Shown here: piece after piece, positions 6,128-6,857 of the stretch
Numbering within the stretch: position 1 is the first letter of the stretch
How the letters are laid out: every line of letters begins with the position of its first letter
From: Candidatus Thalassarchaeaceae archaeon
GTDB lineage: Archaea; Thermoplasmatota; Poseidoniia; Poseidoniales; Thalassarchaeaceae
Length of the DNA stretch: 6,857 nt
Direction: 5' to 3'
NCBI GenBank assembly: GCA_030754395.1
Contig: JASMAJ010000045.1
Location: 1-6,857, forward strand
Position numbers and translations under genes: made by a program
The notes under the pieces: generated by a model
Told to the model about the DNA's origin: nothing
What the model saw: only the letters and a program-made list of their open reading frames with translations
Databases searched by the model: none

Positions 6128-6440
6128 TTCCGAGGGGTTCTTGAAGGGTACCCAAGAGCGACGGATGCCCGACCGGCAACACCGTGCCGACGAAAGCCCC
6201 ACGCCGGAGTTAGTAGGATGAATCACGGTACCACGGAACGGGATTTACCACAAGTCGAAGACCGACGTGACCCGCTGCTGGGGAATGATCGTCGGAGCAA
6301 CACTTGTGGTCGGATTGTGATGGGTCCCCGGACGACCGAATGGAATGACTTACGGGACAACCCCATAGTCCAACAGACGTCCCGGGGTGGGTCAGGTGCC
6401 CGAGCATTGCTGTGAAGGCCACCGTTACTCCCCGGGGCAC
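6128..6440 (+). ncRNA. candidate structured non-coding RNA, about 310 nt, family unresolved
   Basis: This stretch is about 60% GC against AT-rich flanks and holds no credible protein gene. Complementary segments suggest a closed, branched RNA. The ends pair (6130-6138 with 6427-6435, one A-C mismatch and one G-U), extendable by two U-G pairs. Other elements are a hairpin 6139-6143/6153-6157; CGGCA/TGCCG at 6174-6178/6185-6189; a nine-pair stem 6247-6255/6302-6310 with a 6x6 internal loop (CGAAGA/AGCAAC) and an inner six-pair stem 6262-6267/6290-6295; and a nine-pair stem 6326-6334/6378-6387 with one bulged base. That last stem encloses a hairpin 6347-6370 (GACT/AGTC, GGG/CCC, loop ACAA). A short T run (6444-6447) follows the closing stem. 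The plus strand is preferred because its loops are purine-rich. SRP and RNase P RNA were considered and did not fit. The ends are approximate. Confidence 0.6.
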
Positions 6441-6450
6441 ACATTTTATC
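6441..6450 (+). promoter_or_regulatory. AT-rich box between the RNA and coaD
   Basis: ACATTTTATC is the only AT-rich patch between the closing stem of the candidate RNA and coaD. It could be the T-rich 3' end of the RNA, or a TATA-like box placing a coaD transcription start about 15 bases before its first ATG. The sequence does not decide between these. Confidence 0.3.
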
Positions 6451-6484
6451 CAAAGTTCTCAAGACCCCATATTCAGGCTGGATT

Positions 6485-6857
6485 ATGATGCACGACCTCG
6501 GACTGGTAGGCGGAACTTTCGACCGTTTGCATGCTGGGCACCGTGCTTTAATCGAGAGAGGGCTTTCAGAATGCACTTCATTAGAGATATGGCTGACTAG
6601 TGATTCTATCGCTCAAGCCAAAGATCCAAGATGTGAATCGTGGTCTGTTCGAGGTCAGAACATTCTTGATTTTCTTGAAGATTCGTCAAATCGAGTAAGT
6701 CTACATGTATTGGAGGATTCAGACGGACCTGCACCCTGGCACCAATCTGCAACAGCAATTTTGTGCACTCCTGAGACGAGAGCAGCTTGTGATAGAATAA
6801 ACTCTGAGCGTAATCAAAATGGATTGCCTAATCTGGCGATTGTAGTTGTTCCACATC
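6485..6857 (+). CDS. coaD: archaeal phosphopantetheine adenylyltransferase, 3' end cut by window
   Basis: Transfers AMP from ATP to 4'-phosphopantetheine to give dephospho-CoA, the penultimate step of coenzyme A synthesis. The 124 visible residues carry the nucleotidyltransferase start VGGTFDRLHAGH (residues 8-19) with the HxGH motif at H16-H19. Later come LTSDSIA, a basic WSVR element, and the archaeal-family block CTPETRAACDRINSERNQNG followed by LPNLAIVVVPH. This block is typical of the archaeal/eukaryotic-like PPAT (COG1019 type) rather than bacterial CoaD with its ISSTxxR motif. Family members are about 150-160 residues, so roughly four fifths is present. Two ATG codons, at 6485 and 6488, are possible; both sit just before the conserved GGTFD strand, as in relatives. 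No clear Shine-Dalgarno sequence is seen. The frame is open back to a stop at 6413-6415, with no earlier ATG. It begins about 45 bases after the candidate RNA. Confidence 0.9.
   Translation, partial: MMHDLGLVGGTFDRLHAGHRALIERGLSECTSLEIWLTSDSIAQAKDPRCESWSVRGQNILDFLEDSSNRVSLHVLEDSDGPAPWHQSATAILCTPETRAACDRINSERNQNGLPNLAIVVVPH

Noticed and set aside
6347..6371. Group I intron-like core (GACT ... ATAGTCC)
   Set aside because: The segment between the two halves is only about 16 nt, too short for the P3/P8 elements, and no flanking exon is interrupted.
6128..6440. Signal recognition particle (7S) RNA
   Set aside because: GGTCAGGT at 6390-6397 recalls the S-domain start, but the GGAAGGAAGCAG-like continuation is missing, no UGUAAC Alu motif is seen near the 5' end, and the pairing is multi-branched rather than one long rod.
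6128..6440. Conventional RNase P RNA
   Set aside because: CR-I-like and CR-V-like strings are only about 15 nt apart instead of about 200, no ACAGAA/GGCUUA element precedes the closing 3' strand, and the P4 pairing would be imperfect.
6210..6600. Short open frames in the RNA region on both strands (65 and 62 residues rightward; 76 and 117 leftward)
   Set aside because: Composition is Arg/Pro/Ser/Cys-rich with no domain resemblance, they overlap each other and the paired RNA segments, and the right-hand ones run over coaD in another frame.
1..6857. CRISPR array, insertion sequence, tRNA or attachment site
   Set aside because: No regularly spaced direct repeats, transposase-like frame, terminal inverted repeats or tRNA cloverleaf were found on either strand.

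Overview
The window is most consistent with a chromosomal segment of a planktonic euryarchaeon of the Marine Group II / Poseidoniales kind. The support is an archaeal-type (COG1019-like) phosphopantetheine adenylyltransferase, archaeal TATA-like boxes, small winged-helix proteins, and central-carbon genes of bacterial/eukaryotic type (GlpX phosphatase, class I aldolase with eukaryote-like motifs). The lineage is inferred from gene content; there is no rRNA or other phylogenetic marker here.

Left part (1-2637): the extreme left edge may hold the first codons of a leftward gene. Three rightward metabolic genes follow: moaC (molybdopterin precursor synthesis), a class II fructose-1,6-bisphosphatase (glpX) only 26 bases after moaC, and a class I fructose-bisphosphate aldolase (fba) after a 69-base gap. 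glpX and fba carry out consecutive steps of gluconeogenesis (triose phosphates to fructose 1,6-bisphosphate to fructose 6-phosphate). The GlpX active-site loop differs from the usual DPIEGTR.

Middle (2638-3468): a compact intergenic stretch with two inverted repeats separates fba from a convergent two-gene leftward operon. That operon encodes two small paralogous winged-helix proteins, with the second start 2 bases after the first stop. The 259-base divergent intergenic region to their right has TATA-like boxes for both directions and three copies of the heptamer TCTGCAA, a candidate operator.

Right part (3469-6857): a large rightward gene encodes an 872-residue protein with an N-terminal winged helix and no other domain I can recognise. 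After it comes a 397-base stretch without a credible protein gene. It is GC-rich against AT-rich flanks, and its ends and interior contain several long complementary segments, so I call it a candidate structured RNA of about 310 nt. It does not fit SRP RNA or RNase P RNA in any arrangement I could find. The window ends inside an archaeal coaD (phosphopantetheine adenylyltransferase).

The best leads for something undescribed are the orphan structured RNA, the regulatory-looking locus formed by the winged-helix pair, the heptamer sites and the 872-residue protein, and the altered GlpX motif.
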